A DNA stretch of 42,172 bases from Rhizobiaceae bacterium (lineage in GTDB: Bacteria > Pseudomonadota > Alphaproteobacteria > Rhizobiales > Rhizobiaceae). A model generated the notes under the pieces. The model was not told the DNA's origin and ran no database searches. It worked only from the letters and a program-made list of their open reading frames with translations. A program made the position numbers and the translations under genes. The stretch covers positions 1 through 42,172 of the forward strand of contig JABABQ010000020.1 in NCBI GenBank assembly GCA_014238155.1, written 5' to 3'. Positions 1 to 8,792 of this stretch are shown here, piece after piece; position 1 is the stretch's first letter; each line of letters begins with the position of its first letter.

Positions 1-131
1 AGAAGCGCTATTGGGGCAGGCATTTTTGGGGGAGAGGTTATTTTTCGACAACCAATGGCGCGATCACAGAAGATCTCGTCCTTCAGTACCTGGAACAGCA
101 CTCAGACAAATCTACCGGCGCCAGCCGGTAG
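1..131 (+). mobile_element. IS200/IS605-family transposase TnpA, 3' end only
   Basis: The first 42 codons, in frame from base 3 to the TAG at 129-131, read as the C-terminus of a Y1 (HUH) transposase. The segment KRYWGRHFWGRGYF followed by ITEDLVLQYLEQH matches the conserved end of IS200-type TnpA as I know it. The 5' part, with the HUH motif and catalytic tyrosine, lies outside the window, so I cannot tell whether the element is intact. A perfect hairpin (8-bp arms CTACCGGC and GCCGGTAG, 4-nt loop, 112-131) overlaps the last codons and the stop. IS200/IS605 ends carry such subterminal hairpins, so this is probably the right-end structure recognised by TnpA. A REP-associated transposase (RAYT) is the main alternative. 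Confidence 0.75.
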
Positions 132-261
132 TGGTTTAAATCGTATCCTTGTCCGCGCTTCGGTCACAATAAGTTCACCATTGGCTGAACCGAGTTGATT
201 TCCTGGTAAGGTCTGGCTGCCATAAGCTGAGGGCAAATTCAGACTTTGGAGATCTTGGATC

Positions 262-846
262 ATGAAAAAACTAATCGCAGCCGGCGCATTTTTGACTGGT
301 CTTTGTGTAACTTCTGCTGCCTTCGCCGCAGATTGCAGCACAGACGTCAAAAAGGATGACCTGACCGATGAACAGGTTCAGACCCTGTACGACTGTATCA
401 AAACGGAATTGCGCGAAGGTTATGCGTCCAAGGGCGGCGAATTGACGGCGGAATATTCCAGCTGGAAAGCAGCCTCTACATTGCCAGCAGCACCAGGTGT
501 ACACAGCAAGAGATTCCTGTTCACTTTTGTCAACGACACCGGTTTCGATGAATATGTGAAATTTTCCGATGAACGCGGGCCGATGCCCGTCGGTTCGATC
601 ATCGCCAAGGAAAGCTTCAACGTATCCAAAAAGGGTAAGGTCAAGAAAGGTCCCCTATTCTTCATGACCAAAGCCGCCGCAGGTGGAGAATCTGATAAAT
701 ACGGCAATTGGGTTTATGCAGCCTTCTCAACCAAAGGCAAAGTCATGAAAATCAAGCAGAGCTTCTGCCATGATTGCCACAAGGCCTTTGAAGACCAGGA
801 TGCGCTTGGTTATCCTGTGGAGGATTATCGGGTATCCGGTAATTAG
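262..846 (+). CDS. Cytochrome P460-like periplasmic c-type heme protein
   Basis: This 194-residue protein has an N-terminal signal peptide (about residues 1-22, cleavage near AFA-AD). A single c-type heme motif, CHDCH, lies at residues 169-173, close to the C-terminus. A CxxCH placed late after a beta-rich domain, with an aromatic GNWVYAAF segment just upstream, is the layout of the cytochrome P460 family. Characterised members oxidise hydroxylamine or detoxify nitric oxide, using a heme cross-linked to lysine. I cannot assign the cross-link lysine from sequence alone, so catalysis is unproven and electron transfer is possible. The start has a GGAG 9-10 nt upstream. The gene stands alone: a TnpA end lies upstream and a strong terminator downstream. 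Two more P460-like genes occur at 26881 and 28927. Confidence 0.75.
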   Translation: MKKLIAAGAFLTGLCVTSAAFAADCSTDVKKDDLTDEQVQTLYDCIKTELREGYASKGGELTAEYSSWKAASTLPAAPGVHSKRFLFTFVNDTGFDEYVKFSDERGPMPVGSIIAKESFNVSKKGKVKKGPLFFMTKAAAGGESDKYGNWVYAAFSTKGKVMKIKQSFCHDCHKAFEDQDALGYPVEDYRVSGN

Positions 847-871
847 AGTTTCTGACGTTTATTCGATTGAG

Positions 872-901
872 CCCGGCATTCTTACCAATGCCGGGTTTTT
901 T
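872..901 (+). terminator. Rho-independent terminator after the P460 gene
   Basis: Perfect 9-bp arms CCCGGCATT (872-880) and AATGCCGGG (887-895) enclose a 6-nt loop and are followed by six T (896-901). It lies 26 bp after the stop codon, which makes the first P460 gene a monocistronic unit. Confidence 0.93.
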
Positions 902-997
902 GTTGCCGACACGCCAAGCGACTAATGTCTCGTCCTCTTGATCTGGTGAGTTGACCGTCCCATCTGGTGTTCACAATGCAACGCTGAGATTAGCAAC

Positions 998-1900
998 ATG
1001 ACATTTCGTCCAGTTCTTTCAGAAAGCCAGGCTGTACCGACACTCGAAGGGGCGGGTGTGCATCTGCATCGAGTGTTTGGCTACAGCGAGGAAAATCTCT
1101 GCGATCCGTTTTTGATGATGGACGATTTTCGCAATGACGATCCGGCGAAATACAAGGATGGATTTCCATGGCATCCGCATCGTGGAATTGAGACCATCAC
1201 CTATGTTCTTGAAGGTCAGGTGGAACATGGCGATTCTTTGGGCAATCGAGGCGTTCTGGAAGCCGGCTCCGTACAGTGGATGACGGCTGGATCCGGCATA
1301 ATGCATCAGGAGATGCCCACCGGAAATGATCGCGGCCAAATGCATGGATTTCAACTGTGGGCCAATCTGCCATCATCTTTGAAAATGACTGCGCCGCGCT
1401 ATCAGGATGTGCAGGGGTCAGACATCCCAACTGTCGTGGATGATGACGGAACGGCGATCAGAGTGATCACTGGCAATTTCTGGGGTAAAACCGGACCCGT
1501 TGATGGTGTGGCAGCAGACCCGCTTTATCTGGATGTCTCGGTGCCGCCAAATGCCGAAAAGACACTTCAGGTTGATACCTACTCAAGTGCATTTGCTTAC
1601 ATATTTGCTGGATCCGGTACGTTTCGCGATGCGTCCGAACCGATCGGGGTTCAAGTGGAAAAGGAATTCCTAGGCGAAGAACTCAATATACGTGATCTGT
1701 CTGGCAACAGAACGCTGGTACGCTTTGACACAGGAGATGAAATTCGGGTGCGCGCTGGTCCGCAAGGCATGCGATTTCTGTTGGTGTCTGGAAAACCTAT
1801 TCGCGAACCGGTGGCCTGGCATGGTCCGATCGTCATGAACACCCGTCAGGAATTGATGGAGGCGGTACGCGATCTCCAGCAAGGTACATTTATCAAATAG
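998..1900 (+). CDS. Pirin family protein
   Basis: This 300-residue bicupin is of the usual pirin length. The N-terminal cupin holds the four metal ligands expected from human pirin: H59 and H61 in WHPHRGIET, and H103 and E105 in MHQEMP. The C-terminal cupin (about residues 170-290) is more diverged, as usual. Pirins bind Fe(II). Some bacterial members are quercetin 2,3-dioxygenases and others act as redox-sensitive regulators or binding partners, so the substrate is not predictable. The ATG at 998 has only a weak purine-rich stretch upstream (CTGAGATTAG). The next gene is an aldehyde dehydrogenase after a 148-bp gap, and a shared role is only an inference. Confidence 0.88.
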   Translation: MTFRPVLSESQAVPTLEGAGVHLHRVFGYSEENLCDPFLMMDDFRNDDPAKYKDGFPWHPHRGIETITYVLEGQVEHGDSLGNRGVLEAGSVQWMTAGSGIMHQEMPTGNDRGQMHGFQLWANLPSSLKMTAPRYQDVQGSDIPTVVDDDGTAIRVITGNFWGKTGPVDGVAADPLYLDVSVPPNAEKTLQVDTYSSAFAYIFAGSGTFRDASEPIGVQVEKEFLGEELNIRDLSGNRTLVRFDTGDEIRVRAGPQGMRFLLVSGKPIREPVAWHGPIVMNTRQELMEAVRDLQQGTFIK

Positions 1901-2048
1901 GTTGAGTTGTGGAGGTGACCACCTCTCGAAGCCGGCGGTAGGCCCGGCAAATCGACGAAGCCATACACGGGTCCAAAAATAGGCCCAAAACAGGGTAGCG
2001 GAACAGCCTGACTGCTTCTATGGTCGCGCCCAATCCCCGCTCCAGAAC

Positions 2049-3506
2049 ATGGACAAGCTTATGAACAATTCCAGGCAATTCTACATCAACGGTGCATGGG
2101 TTGACCCAGTCGCCGCTACCGATTTTGACGTCATCAACCCTTCTACCGAAGAGGCCTATGCTCAGATCTCACTTGGCGGAGAGGCCGACACGAATGCTGC
2201 GATTGCGGCGGCCAGCGAAGCTTTCAAGACATGGTCACTGACTTCCAAGCAAGAGCGCATCGCGCTGATGGAAAATATCCTTGAGGTCTACAAACAACGG
2301 TCTGATGAGATGGGGGAAACAATCTCCCGCGAAATGGGGGCACCCATTGACATGTCGAAGATGGCGCAATCCGGCACCGGTACTGCCCATATCAAAGCCT
2401 TTATCAATACGCTCAAGTCGTTTCAGTTTGAGCGGGAGTTGCGTGACAACACTCCCAATGACCGCATCATTTACGAACCCATTGGAGTTTGCGGTCTGAT
2501 CACTCCGTGGAACTGGCCGATGAACCAGATTGCGCTGAAAGTCATGCCGGCACTGGCCACCGGATGCACCATGGTGTTGAAACCCTCGGAGCAATCGCCG
2601 CTATCTGGCATGCTGTTTGCCGATATTTTACATCAGGCAGGCGTGCCTGCAGGCGTGTTTAATCTGGTAAACGGAGATGGACCCGGTGTCGGCACTACGC
2701 TTTCTGGTCACAAGGATGTTGACATGATCTCCTTCACCGGTTCGACTCGTGCCGGTACTGCCATCACCAAGAACGCTGCCGATACGTTGAAGCGTGTGTC
2801 GCTGGAACTGGGTGGCAAGGGCGCCAATATCGTATTTGCCGACGCTCCGGAAAACGCCGTTCAGCAGGGCGCTGCACGATGTTTCAACAATACAGGTCAA
2901 TCCTGCAATGCACCGACCCGTATGCTGGTTGAGCGCTCTCGCTATGACGAAGCCGTTGAACAGGCCAAGCAACAGGCGGACAATACCGCTGTCGATCTGG
3001 CTTCAAAAGAAGGTCGTCACATCGGCCCGTTGGTCAATGAACTGCAGTTTGACAAGGTCCAGGGGATGATTGAAGTGGGCATCAAGGAAGGCGCGAAACT
3101 AGTAGCAGGCGGCACTGGGCGACCGGAAGGTTTGAACCGCGGTTATTTCGTCCGGCCAACCGTATTTTCCGATTGTAACAACGATATGCGCATTATGCGT
3201 GAGGAAATATTTGGCCCGGTCCTGTCGATGATGCCATTTGACAGCGAAGAGGAAGCCATCGCCATCGCCAATGATACCGATTATGGGCTGACGAATTATG
3301 TGCAAACATCAGATGGCAAAAAGGCCAACCGTGTGGCGCGCAATTTGCGTTCCGGCATGGTCGATATGAACGGAGTTGCGCGTTCTTCCGGTTCTCCGTT
3401 TGGTGGATTCAAACAATCCGGCAATGGTCGCGAAGGTGGCGAATGGGGTATGGACGAATTTCTCGAGGTCAAGGCGGTTGGCGGCTGGTTCTCCGACGCT
3501 CCCTAA
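2049..3506 (+). CDS. NAD(P)-dependent aldehyde dehydrogenase
   Basis: This is a 485-residue aldehyde dehydrogenase superfamily protein that oxidises an aldehyde to its acid. Visible catalytic features are N155 in TPWNW (oxyanion hole), the cofactor-loop sequence FTGSTRAG (229-236), the general base E253 in LELGGK, and the nucleophile C286 in NTGQSC. Near the end, PFGGFKQSGNGREGG is the classic C-terminal signature. The substrate cannot be assigned; the closest feel is the broad-specificity group around DhaS/AldA-like enzymes. Two in-frame ATGs (2049 and 2061) compete, neither with a good ribosome-binding site, and I kept the longer form with low certainty. An AT-rich stretch and a weak hairpin follow the stop. 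Confidence 0.93.
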   Translation: MDKLMNNSRQFYINGAWVDPVAATDFDVINPSTEEAYAQISLGGEADTNAAIAAASEAFKTWSLTSKQERIALMENILEVYKQRSDEMGETISREMGAPIDMSKMAQSGTGTAHIKAFINTLKSFQFERELRDNTPNDRIIYEPIGVCGLITPWNWPMNQIALKVMPALATGCTMVLKPSEQSPLSGMLFADILHQAGVPAGVFNLVNGDGPGVGTTLSGHKDVDMISFTGSTRAGTAITKNAADTLKRVSLELGGKGANIVFADAPENAVQQGAARCFNNTGQSCNAPTRMLVERSRYDEAVEQAKQQADNTAVDLASKEGRHIGPLVNELQFDKVQGMIEVGIKEGAKLVAGGTGRPEGLNRGYFVRPTVFSDCNNDMRIMREEIFGPVLSMMPFDSEEEAIAIANDTDYGLTNYVQTSDGKKANRVARNLRSGMVDMNGVARSSGSPFGGFKQSGNGREGGEWGMDEFLEVKAVGGWFSDAP

Positions 3507-3531
3507 TTCAATATTATAAAAATTAAAAATT

Positions 3532-3559
3532 GCGCCGACATCTTCACGGGTGTCGGTGC
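3532..3559. terminator. Hairpin between the aldehyde dehydrogenase and flavin reductase genes
   Basis: A 9-bp stem with one G-T pair (GCGCCGACA at 3532-3540 with TGTCGGTGC at 3551-3559) has a 10-nt loop. The + strand side lacks a T tract, while the A-rich stretch before it would give a T tract on the - strand, where no gene ends. A terminator role for the upstream gene is therefore only possible. Confidence 0.35.
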
Positions 3560-3627
3560 GATATTATTGTGACCTGCTTCCAATTGTCCCTGACAAGCTC
3601 TAAGGAGATTTCAAAGAGGAGTTCTCC

Positions 3628-4560
3628 ATGAGCCAGCCGACGATTGATAGCCGTGCCCTGCGTGATGCCCTGTCGAGCTTTGCAACAGGTGTGACTATTG
3701 TCACGACAGCGGACAATACTGGCGAGCCGGTAGGAATGACCGCTTCCAGTTTCAACTCGGTGTCGATGGATCCTCCGCTGATACTATGGAGCGTAACCAA
3801 AACGGCACTGTCAGCGCCGGTTTTTCACAAGGCCCAACACTTTTCGGTTCATGTTCTGGCTGCAAATCAGATGTCATTGTCCAATCGGTTTGCTCGCAGC
3901 GGAGAAGAAAAATTCAACGGTATTGACTACCAGCTCGATGGTAACGGCGTGCCGCAATTGGCTGGAGTGTTGACCCGCTTCGACTGCGATACCTGGTCGG
4001 TCTACGAAGGCGGTGATCACTGGATTATTGTTGGTGAAGTCAGGAACATGGAATCGCAGAAGGGCGAGGGCCTGGTATTCAGCGGAGGCTCCTATGCAAC
4101 AGCGGCCTCAATCCAGCCACCAAGTCCGGACAGCCATAATGATGACGGACCGATTGAAGAACTGCTGATCTACAACTTGGCCCGCGCCTACGTTCAAGTG
4201 AGTCGCCGATTCCACGCATCGGTTGAAGACTCTGGGCTGACCATTCCAGAATGGAGAACATTGGCTTCTCTTCACGGTGGCAAGTCACGGACCGTTCCCG
4301 AACTAGTGGCGAGAACATTTGTCAGCCCCAAGAAGATGAACCACCTGCTGACCCAGATGAAACAGTCCGGTTGGCTGACTGTGGAAGACAAGGATGGTGC
4401 GCAAATAGTCACCGGATCACCAAAAGGCCAAGCGCAAGTCGAACATCTTTTTGAGCTTTGCGCCCAGCAGGAAGCCGAGGCTTTGGGAGAGTCGGGTAAA
4501 ACAGGTCAGGACAGATTGATAGGCCTGCTGCGAAAAGTCATCGAAAACACCAATGAATAA
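3628..4560 (+). CDS. Flavin reductase fused to a MarR-like domain
   Basis: This is a 310-residue two-domain protein. Residues about 1-160 form a flavin reductase (FMN-binding split barrel) domain, with the FATGVTIVTT and GMTASSFNSVSMDPPLILWSV signatures. After an acidic linker (about 161-175), residues 178-305 form a MarR-type winged-helix domain (LTIPEWRTLASL, TVPELVARTFVSPKKMNHLL). The same arrangement is known in the reductase component C1 of 4-hydroxyphenylacetate 3-hydroxylase of Acinetobacter baumannii, where the MarR-like part is an autoinhibitory, effector-binding domain. This protein would thus supply reduced flavin to an oxygenase and be controlled by the aromatic substrate. No monooxygenase partner is seen in this window. 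The gene is well isolated. An AAAGAGG lies 8-13 nt before the ATG. Confidence 0.85.
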   Translation: MSQPTIDSRALRDALSSFATGVTIVTTADNTGEPVGMTASSFNSVSMDPPLILWSVTKTALSAPVFHKAQHFSVHVLAANQMSLSNRFARSGEEKFNGIDYQLDGNGVPQLAGVLTRFDCDTWSVYEGGDHWIIVGEVRNMESQKGEGLVFSGGSYATAASIQPPSPDSHNDDGPIEELLIYNLARAYVQVSRRFHASVEDSGLTIPEWRTLASLHGGKSRTVPELVARTFVSPKKMNHLLTQMKQSGWLTVEDKDGAQIVTGSPKGQAQVEHLFELCAQQEAEALGESGKTGQDRLIGLLRKVIENTNE

Positions 4561-4597
4561 CGGATTGTCGGATCGTCAGCATCGGTGGTCAGCATAT

Positions 4598-4615
4598 CTA
4601 TACAGCATAGTATAG
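4598..4615. promoter_or_regulatory. Palindrome upstream of puuD, possible operator
   Basis: A perfect inverted repeat, CTATAC (4598-4603) and GTATAG (4610-4615) with a 6-bp spacer, lies about 80 bp before puuD in an AT-rich stretch. Position and symmetry fit an operator of a dimeric regulator. The regulator is unknown. Confidence 0.4.
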
Positions 4616-4694
4616 AGGATTGCGGACCTTGTTTTATCTCGGCGATCAATGCCAAAGTGGAATCGAATAAGGCTAACCTGGGCGGGAAGTTTTC

Positions 4695-5927
4695 ATGGAC
4701 TATGATTTTGCCGTAATGTGGAGCGGAGCGAGTTTTGCCGTCCGCTGGCTCCATATAATCACCGGTATCGCCTGGATAGGTTCATCTTTCTATTTCATCG
4801 CGTTGGACCTGGGGCTGCATAAGGCGGATAACCTTCCAGAAGGCGCTCATGGCGAGGAGTGGCAGGTGCACGGGGGCGGATTTTACCATATTCGCAAATA
4901 TCTGGTTGCCCCCAAGGACATGCCTGATCACCTGGTTTGGTTCAAATGGGAATCCTACGTCACCTGGATGTCGGGATTTGCCATGCTGGCAATCGTTTAT
5001 TACGCCGGTGCCGATCTCTATCTGGTTGACCGGACAGTCGCCGATATCAGCACCACAACAGCGATTCTGATATCCTTGGCTTCTCTGGGTTTTGGCTGGG
5101 TGATTTATGACCAGCTGTGCAAGACGAAATTTGGCGACGACAATACGCGGTTGATGCTATTTCTGTTCTTCCTGTTGGTTTTGATGGCCTATGGCTACAC
5201 TCAGGTGTTCAGCGGCCGGGCCGCGTTCCTCCATCTTGGCGCATTCACAGCGACAATTATGTCGGGAAATGTATTCTTCATCATCATGCCAAATCAGCGC
5301 ATTGTGGTTGCTGACTTGCAGGCGGGGCGCACACCGGATGCCAAGTATGGAAAGATCGCCAAGCAGCGCTCGACTCACAATAACTATCTGACGCTACCAG
5401 TCATTTTCATGATGCTCTCGAATCACTATCCGTTGGCATTTGCAACACAGTACAATTGGATCATCGCATCGCTGGTGTTTTTGATGGGGGTGACGATCCG
5501 CCATTATTTCAACTCGATGCACTCCCGAAGCGGCAATCCAACATGGACCTGGATTGCGACAGCAATTTTGTTCGTCATAGCCATGTGGCTTTCAACCATC
5601 CCAAGAACCGACCCGGGCGGTGAAGCCGCAGGCTTCTCACCCCGACAGAAGGTTTTTGCCAGTACCATTGGCTTCGAGGCCGTTGCACAGACAGTCCAGG
5701 GCCGTTGTTCGATGTGCCACGCTGCTGAACCAGTTTGGGAGGGATTGATCGTGGCACCCAATGGCGTATTGCTGGAAAATGAGGCTCAGATTGCTGCTCA
5801 CGCCTATCAGATTTATGTACAATCAGGCGTGAGTCACGCCATGCCTCCCGGTAATTTGACCAACATTTCAATCACCGAAAGACAACAAATTGTCGATTGG
5901 TACAAAGCCGCGACTTCCGGCTCCTAG
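4695..5927 (+). CDS. puuD: Urate hydroxylase PuuD (membrane protein with C-terminal cytochrome c)
   Basis: This 410-residue protein begins with a polytopic membrane domain (about residues 1-300, roughly eight segments, opening with VRWLHIITGIAWIGSSFYFIALDL) and ends with a cytochrome c-like domain. The heme motif CSMCH lies near residues 337-341 and a downstream SHAMPPGNLT supplies the probable axial Met. This is the PuuD architecture of Agrobacterium. That enzyme is a membrane urate oxidase which passes electrons to the respiratory chain rather than to oxygen, making 5-hydroxyisourate. GGGAAG stands 5-10 nt before the ATG. The usual partners (HIU hydrolase, OHCU decarboxylase, allantoinase, xanthine dehydrogenase) are not adjacent. 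The gene is instead followed closely by a malic enzyme on the same strand. Confidence 0.9.
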   Translation: MDYDFAVMWSGASFAVRWLHIITGIAWIGSSFYFIALDLGLHKADNLPEGAHGEEWQVHGGGFYHIRKYLVAPKDMPDHLVWFKWESYVTWMSGFAMLAIVYYAGADLYLVDRTVADISTTTAILISLASLGFGWVIYDQLCKTKFGDDNTRLMLFLFFLLVLMAYGYTQVFSGRAAFLHLGAFTATIMSGNVFFIIMPNQRIVVADLQAGRTPDAKYGKIAKQRSTHNNYLTLPVIFMMLSNHYPLAFATQYNWIIASLVFLMGVTIRHYFNSMHSRSGNPTWTWIATAILFVIAMWLSTIPRTDPGGEAAGFSPRQKVFASTIGFEAVAQTVQGRCSMCHAAEPVWEGLIVAPNGVLLENEAQIAAHAYQIYVQSGVSHAMPPGNLTNISITERQQIVDWYKAATSGS

Positions 5928-5943
5928 CGTCGACAGGACCTTC

Positions 5944-8223
5944 ATGACAAAAAAACAGGACACGACCCAACGTCACCCTGCGCTGAATTACCACGAATTT
6001 CCAACACCGGGAAAACTGGAAGTGCGGCCAACCAAGCCGCTCGCCAATCCTCGTGACTTGTCGCTCGCTTATTCGCCCGGAGTGGCGGAGGCGTGTCTTG
6101 CCATCAAGGAAAATCCGCTCGATGCATCCAAATATACGGCACGGGGTAATCTGGTAGCCGTTGTCAGTAACGGCTCTGCAGCATTGGGACTGGGAAATAT
6201 CGGCCCATTGGCCTGCAAACCGATTATGGAAGGCAAGGCGGTCTTGTTCAAACAGTTCGCTCATATCGACTGTTTCGATATCGAGATGAATCAAAGTGAC
6301 CCTGAAAAGCTCGCCGAGCACGTTATCGCGCTGGAGCCAACATTTGGGGCAATCAATCTTGAAGACATTAAGGCGCCGGATTGTTTCATCGTCGAAAAAA
6401 TCTGCCGCGAGCGCATGAACATTCCGGTGTTCCACGATGACCAGCACGGAACAGCGATTGTTGTCGGAGCTGCGACGAAAAATGCGCTGTACCTGACCGA
6501 CAGGAAATTTGAAGACATAAAAATTGTTTCAACAGGAGGTGGCGCTGCCGGAATCGCCTGCCTGAACATGCTGGTCTCGCTGGGCGTAAAACGCGATAAT
6601 ATCTGGTTGTGCGACATTGACGGCTTAATTTATGAGGGTCGTGATGCGCCAATGACCCCGCAACAGGCGACATTTGCGCAAAAAACTGACCTGCGTACAC
6701 TTGATGAAGTGATTGACGGAGCTGACCTGTTCCTTGGCCTCAGCGGTCGGGGGGTGTTGAAAAAGGAGTTGGTCAAGCGCATGGCGACAAAGCCGATTGT
6801 ATTTGCGTTGGCCAATCCGGACCCTGAAATCATGCCTGAAGATGTGATGGAAGTTTCGCCTGACGCCATCGTTGCTACCGGTCGATCTGATTATCCCAAT
6901 CAGGTTAACAATGTTCTGTGTTTCCCATTCATCTTCAGAGGGGCTCTGGATATTGGAGCGACAGACATCAATGATGCCATGAAGATCGCATGTGTTGAAG
7001 GAATTGCCGAACTTGCGCGCAAAACTTCTTCGGCCGAAGCGGCAGTTGTTTATGGCGACGAAGACTTGCAGTTCGGGCCTGATTATCTGATTCCCAAACC
7101 CTTCGACCCGCGTTTGCTGGCGGTGGTTGCAGGAGCCGTTGCAAAGGCCGGTATGGAAAGCGGAGTTGCAGATCGGCCGCTGCCGGATTTCCAGGCCTAT
7201 GTCGATAAACTGAATGCGTCGGTCTATCGTTCGTCCATGGTAATGCGTCCGGTGTTTGAACAGTCCGGTTCGCAAAGCCGAAAAATCGTATTTGCCGAGG
7301 GTGAGGACGAAAGAGTGCTCCGCGCCGCCGTTGCGGTATTGGAAGAGACCGTCGATAAACCAATTCTGATTGGGCGGCCCGACGTTATCTATCAGCGCAG
7401 CAAACGCTACGGTTTGCCACAATTGATCGTCGATCAATTTGACATCGTCGATCCCAACAATGACCGTCGCTATCGAGAATATTGGGAAACCTACCACACG
7501 GTTATGAATCGCCGGGGTATTTCTCCTGACCTGGCGCAGGCGATTGTGCGCACCAATTCAACGGTCATTGCCTCTATCATGGTGCATCGCGGCGAAGCTG
7601 ATTCACTGATCTGCGGCACATTCGGAAATTATTTATGGCATCTGAAATATGTCGAACAGATGCTCAAAACCGAGAAATTACAGTCTGTAGGAGCGCTTTC
7701 TCTGCTGATATTGGATCAGGGACCGCTGTTTGTTGCCGACACCCATGTGAATCCTGAACCGACCTCTGTTCAGATTGCCGAAACTATCGTGGCAACGGCC
7801 CGTCATATCCGTCGATTTGGTTTAGAACCCAAAATTGCCGTCTGTTCAAATTCACAATTTGGAACGTTGAACACGGAATCGGCGCGCCGGATGCGGGGCG
7901 CGCTGGAAATTCTCGACGCCCAAAAGCCCGACTTTGTCTATGAGGGCGAAATGCCGTTTGATGCTGCTGTGGATCCGGTATTCCGCAAGCGTTTGCTGCC
8001 GGTTTCTCGCTTGGAAGGCCGGGCCAATGCCTTTGTCTTTTCCAATGCAGAAACAGCGGGTGGCGTAAAAAACTCGCTTAAGTCCATCGCTGGAGGAATT
8101 GAGGTTGGCCCAATTCTCATGGGTATGGGAAATCGCGCCCACATCGTCACACCTTCGATCACCGTTCGGGGTCTGATCAATGTATCTGCATTGGCGGGCA
8201 CACCGGTTCACAGCTATGCGTGA
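5944..8223 (+). CDS. maeB: NADP-dependent malic enzyme with phosphotransacetylase-like C-terminal domain
   Basis: This 759-residue protein oxidatively decarboxylates malate to pyruvate with reduction of NAD(P). The malic enzyme core (about 20-420) shows [38 protein letters not shown] (written across the junction) and the metal-binding FHDDQHGTA. The NAD(P)-binding segment contains [12 protein letters not shown]. Residues about 440-755 form a phosphate acetyl/butyryltransferase-like domain. It is a regulatory module in the large MaeB/TME/DME enzymes of rhizobia and enterics and is not known to be an active transferase. The long open frame runs back into puuD, but the ATG at 5944 is the sensible start: it lies 16 bp after the puuD stop, has AGGA upstream and begins MTKKQD. 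Its TGA overlaps the next ATG. Confidence 0.95.
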   Translation: MTKKQDTTQRHPALNYHEFPTPGKLEVRPTKPLANPRDLSLAYSPGVAEACLAIKENPLDASKYTARGNLVAVVSNGSAALGLGNIGPLACKPIMEGKAVLFKQFAHIDCFDIEMNQSDPEKLAEHVIALEPTFGAINLEDIKAPDCFIVEKICRERMNIPVFHDDQHGTAIVVGAATKNALYLTDRKFEDIKIVSTGGGAAGIACLNMLVSLGVKRDNIWLCDIDGLIYEGRDAPMTPQQATFAQKTDLRTLDEVIDGADLFLGLSGRGVLKKELVKRMATKPIVFALANPDPEIMPEDVMEVSPDAIVATGRSDYPNQVNNVLCFPFIFRGALDIGATDINDAMKIACVEGIAELARKTSSAEAAVVYGDEDLQFGPDYLIPKPFDPRLLAVVAGAVAKAGMESGVADRPLPDFQAYVDKLNASVYRSSMVMRPVFEQSGSQSRKIVFAEGEDERVLRAAVAVLEETVDKPILIGRPDVIYQRSKRYGLPQLIVDQFDIVDPNNDRRYREYWETYHTVMNRRGISPDLAQAIVRTNSTVIASIMVHRGEADSLICGTFGNYLWHLKYVEQMLKTEKLQSVGALSLLILDQGPLFVADTHVNPEPTSVQIAETIVATARHIRRFGLEPKIAVCSNSQFGTLNTESARRMRGALEILDAQKPDFVYEGEMPFDAAVDPVFRKRLLPVSRLEGRANAFVFSNAETAGGVKNSLKSIAGGIEVGPILMGMGNRAHIVTPSITVRGLINVSALAGTPVHSYA

Positions 8224-8785
8224 ACATCCAGAAAAACCGATATTCGGACCAGAGACACCGAAGCTAGATCCGCCAAATCCGCCAGAGATCAAAATCTGGC
8301 GTTCAGTAGCAAAAGCAATATCCTGGCGGGTAGTTGGTACCATCGATACGCTGATCCTGTCCTATGTGCTGATCACCTATCTCGGCCCAATCTTTGGTAT
8401 GGAGCAACATGGTAGCGAAGCGCTGGAAACTGCAAGCTATATCGCCCTCACCGAAGTTGCCACCAAAATGGTATTCTTTTTTTTGCATGAACGGTTTTGG
8501 GCTGTTTTGCGATGGGGAACGACAATCGAGGATGGCGCACGGGTTCAAAGCCTTTTGCGTACCACGGTTAAAACCACGACCTGGCGCATTATTGCGTCGT
8601 TGGACACAATGCTGCTGGCCTTCTTCTTCACCGGCAATATCGCAACTGCGATATCAATCGGAGGACTGGAGGTGGTGACCAAACTGGTGCTTTATTTCAT
8701 TCATGAGCGGGTCTGGTCAAAATTACCGTTTGGCATCGACCATTCCGGCGATGATCCAGATCAGAACCTTCAACCCACCGGTTGA
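8216..8785 (+). CDS. DUF2061 membrane protein with two tandem domains
   Basis: This is a 189-residue protein. It contains two copies of a DUF2061 unit of about 60 residues. The first (about 32-105) has KAISWRVVGTIDTLILSYVLITYL and ALTEVATKMVFFFLHERFW. The second (about 118-180) has KTTTWRIIASLDTMLLAFFFTG and EVVTKLVLYFIHERVW. Each copy should supply two membrane segments and ends with the characteristic FxHER W. The function of DUF2061 is unknown. The ATG at 8216 overlaps the malic enzyme stop by 8 bp, so translation is probably coupled. The longer frame from 8180 lies inside the malic enzyme gene and is not needed. Confidence 0.85.
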   Translation: MREHPEKPIFGPETPKLDPPNPPEIKIWRSVAKAISWRVVGTIDTLILSYVLITYLGPIFGMEQHGSEALETASYIALTEVATKMVFFFLHERFWAVLRWGTTIEDGARVQSLLRTTVKTTTWRIIASLDTMLLAFFFTGNIATAISIGGLEVVTKLVLYFIHERVWSKLPFGIDHSGDDPDQNLQPTG

Positions 8786-8792
8786 AACATCA

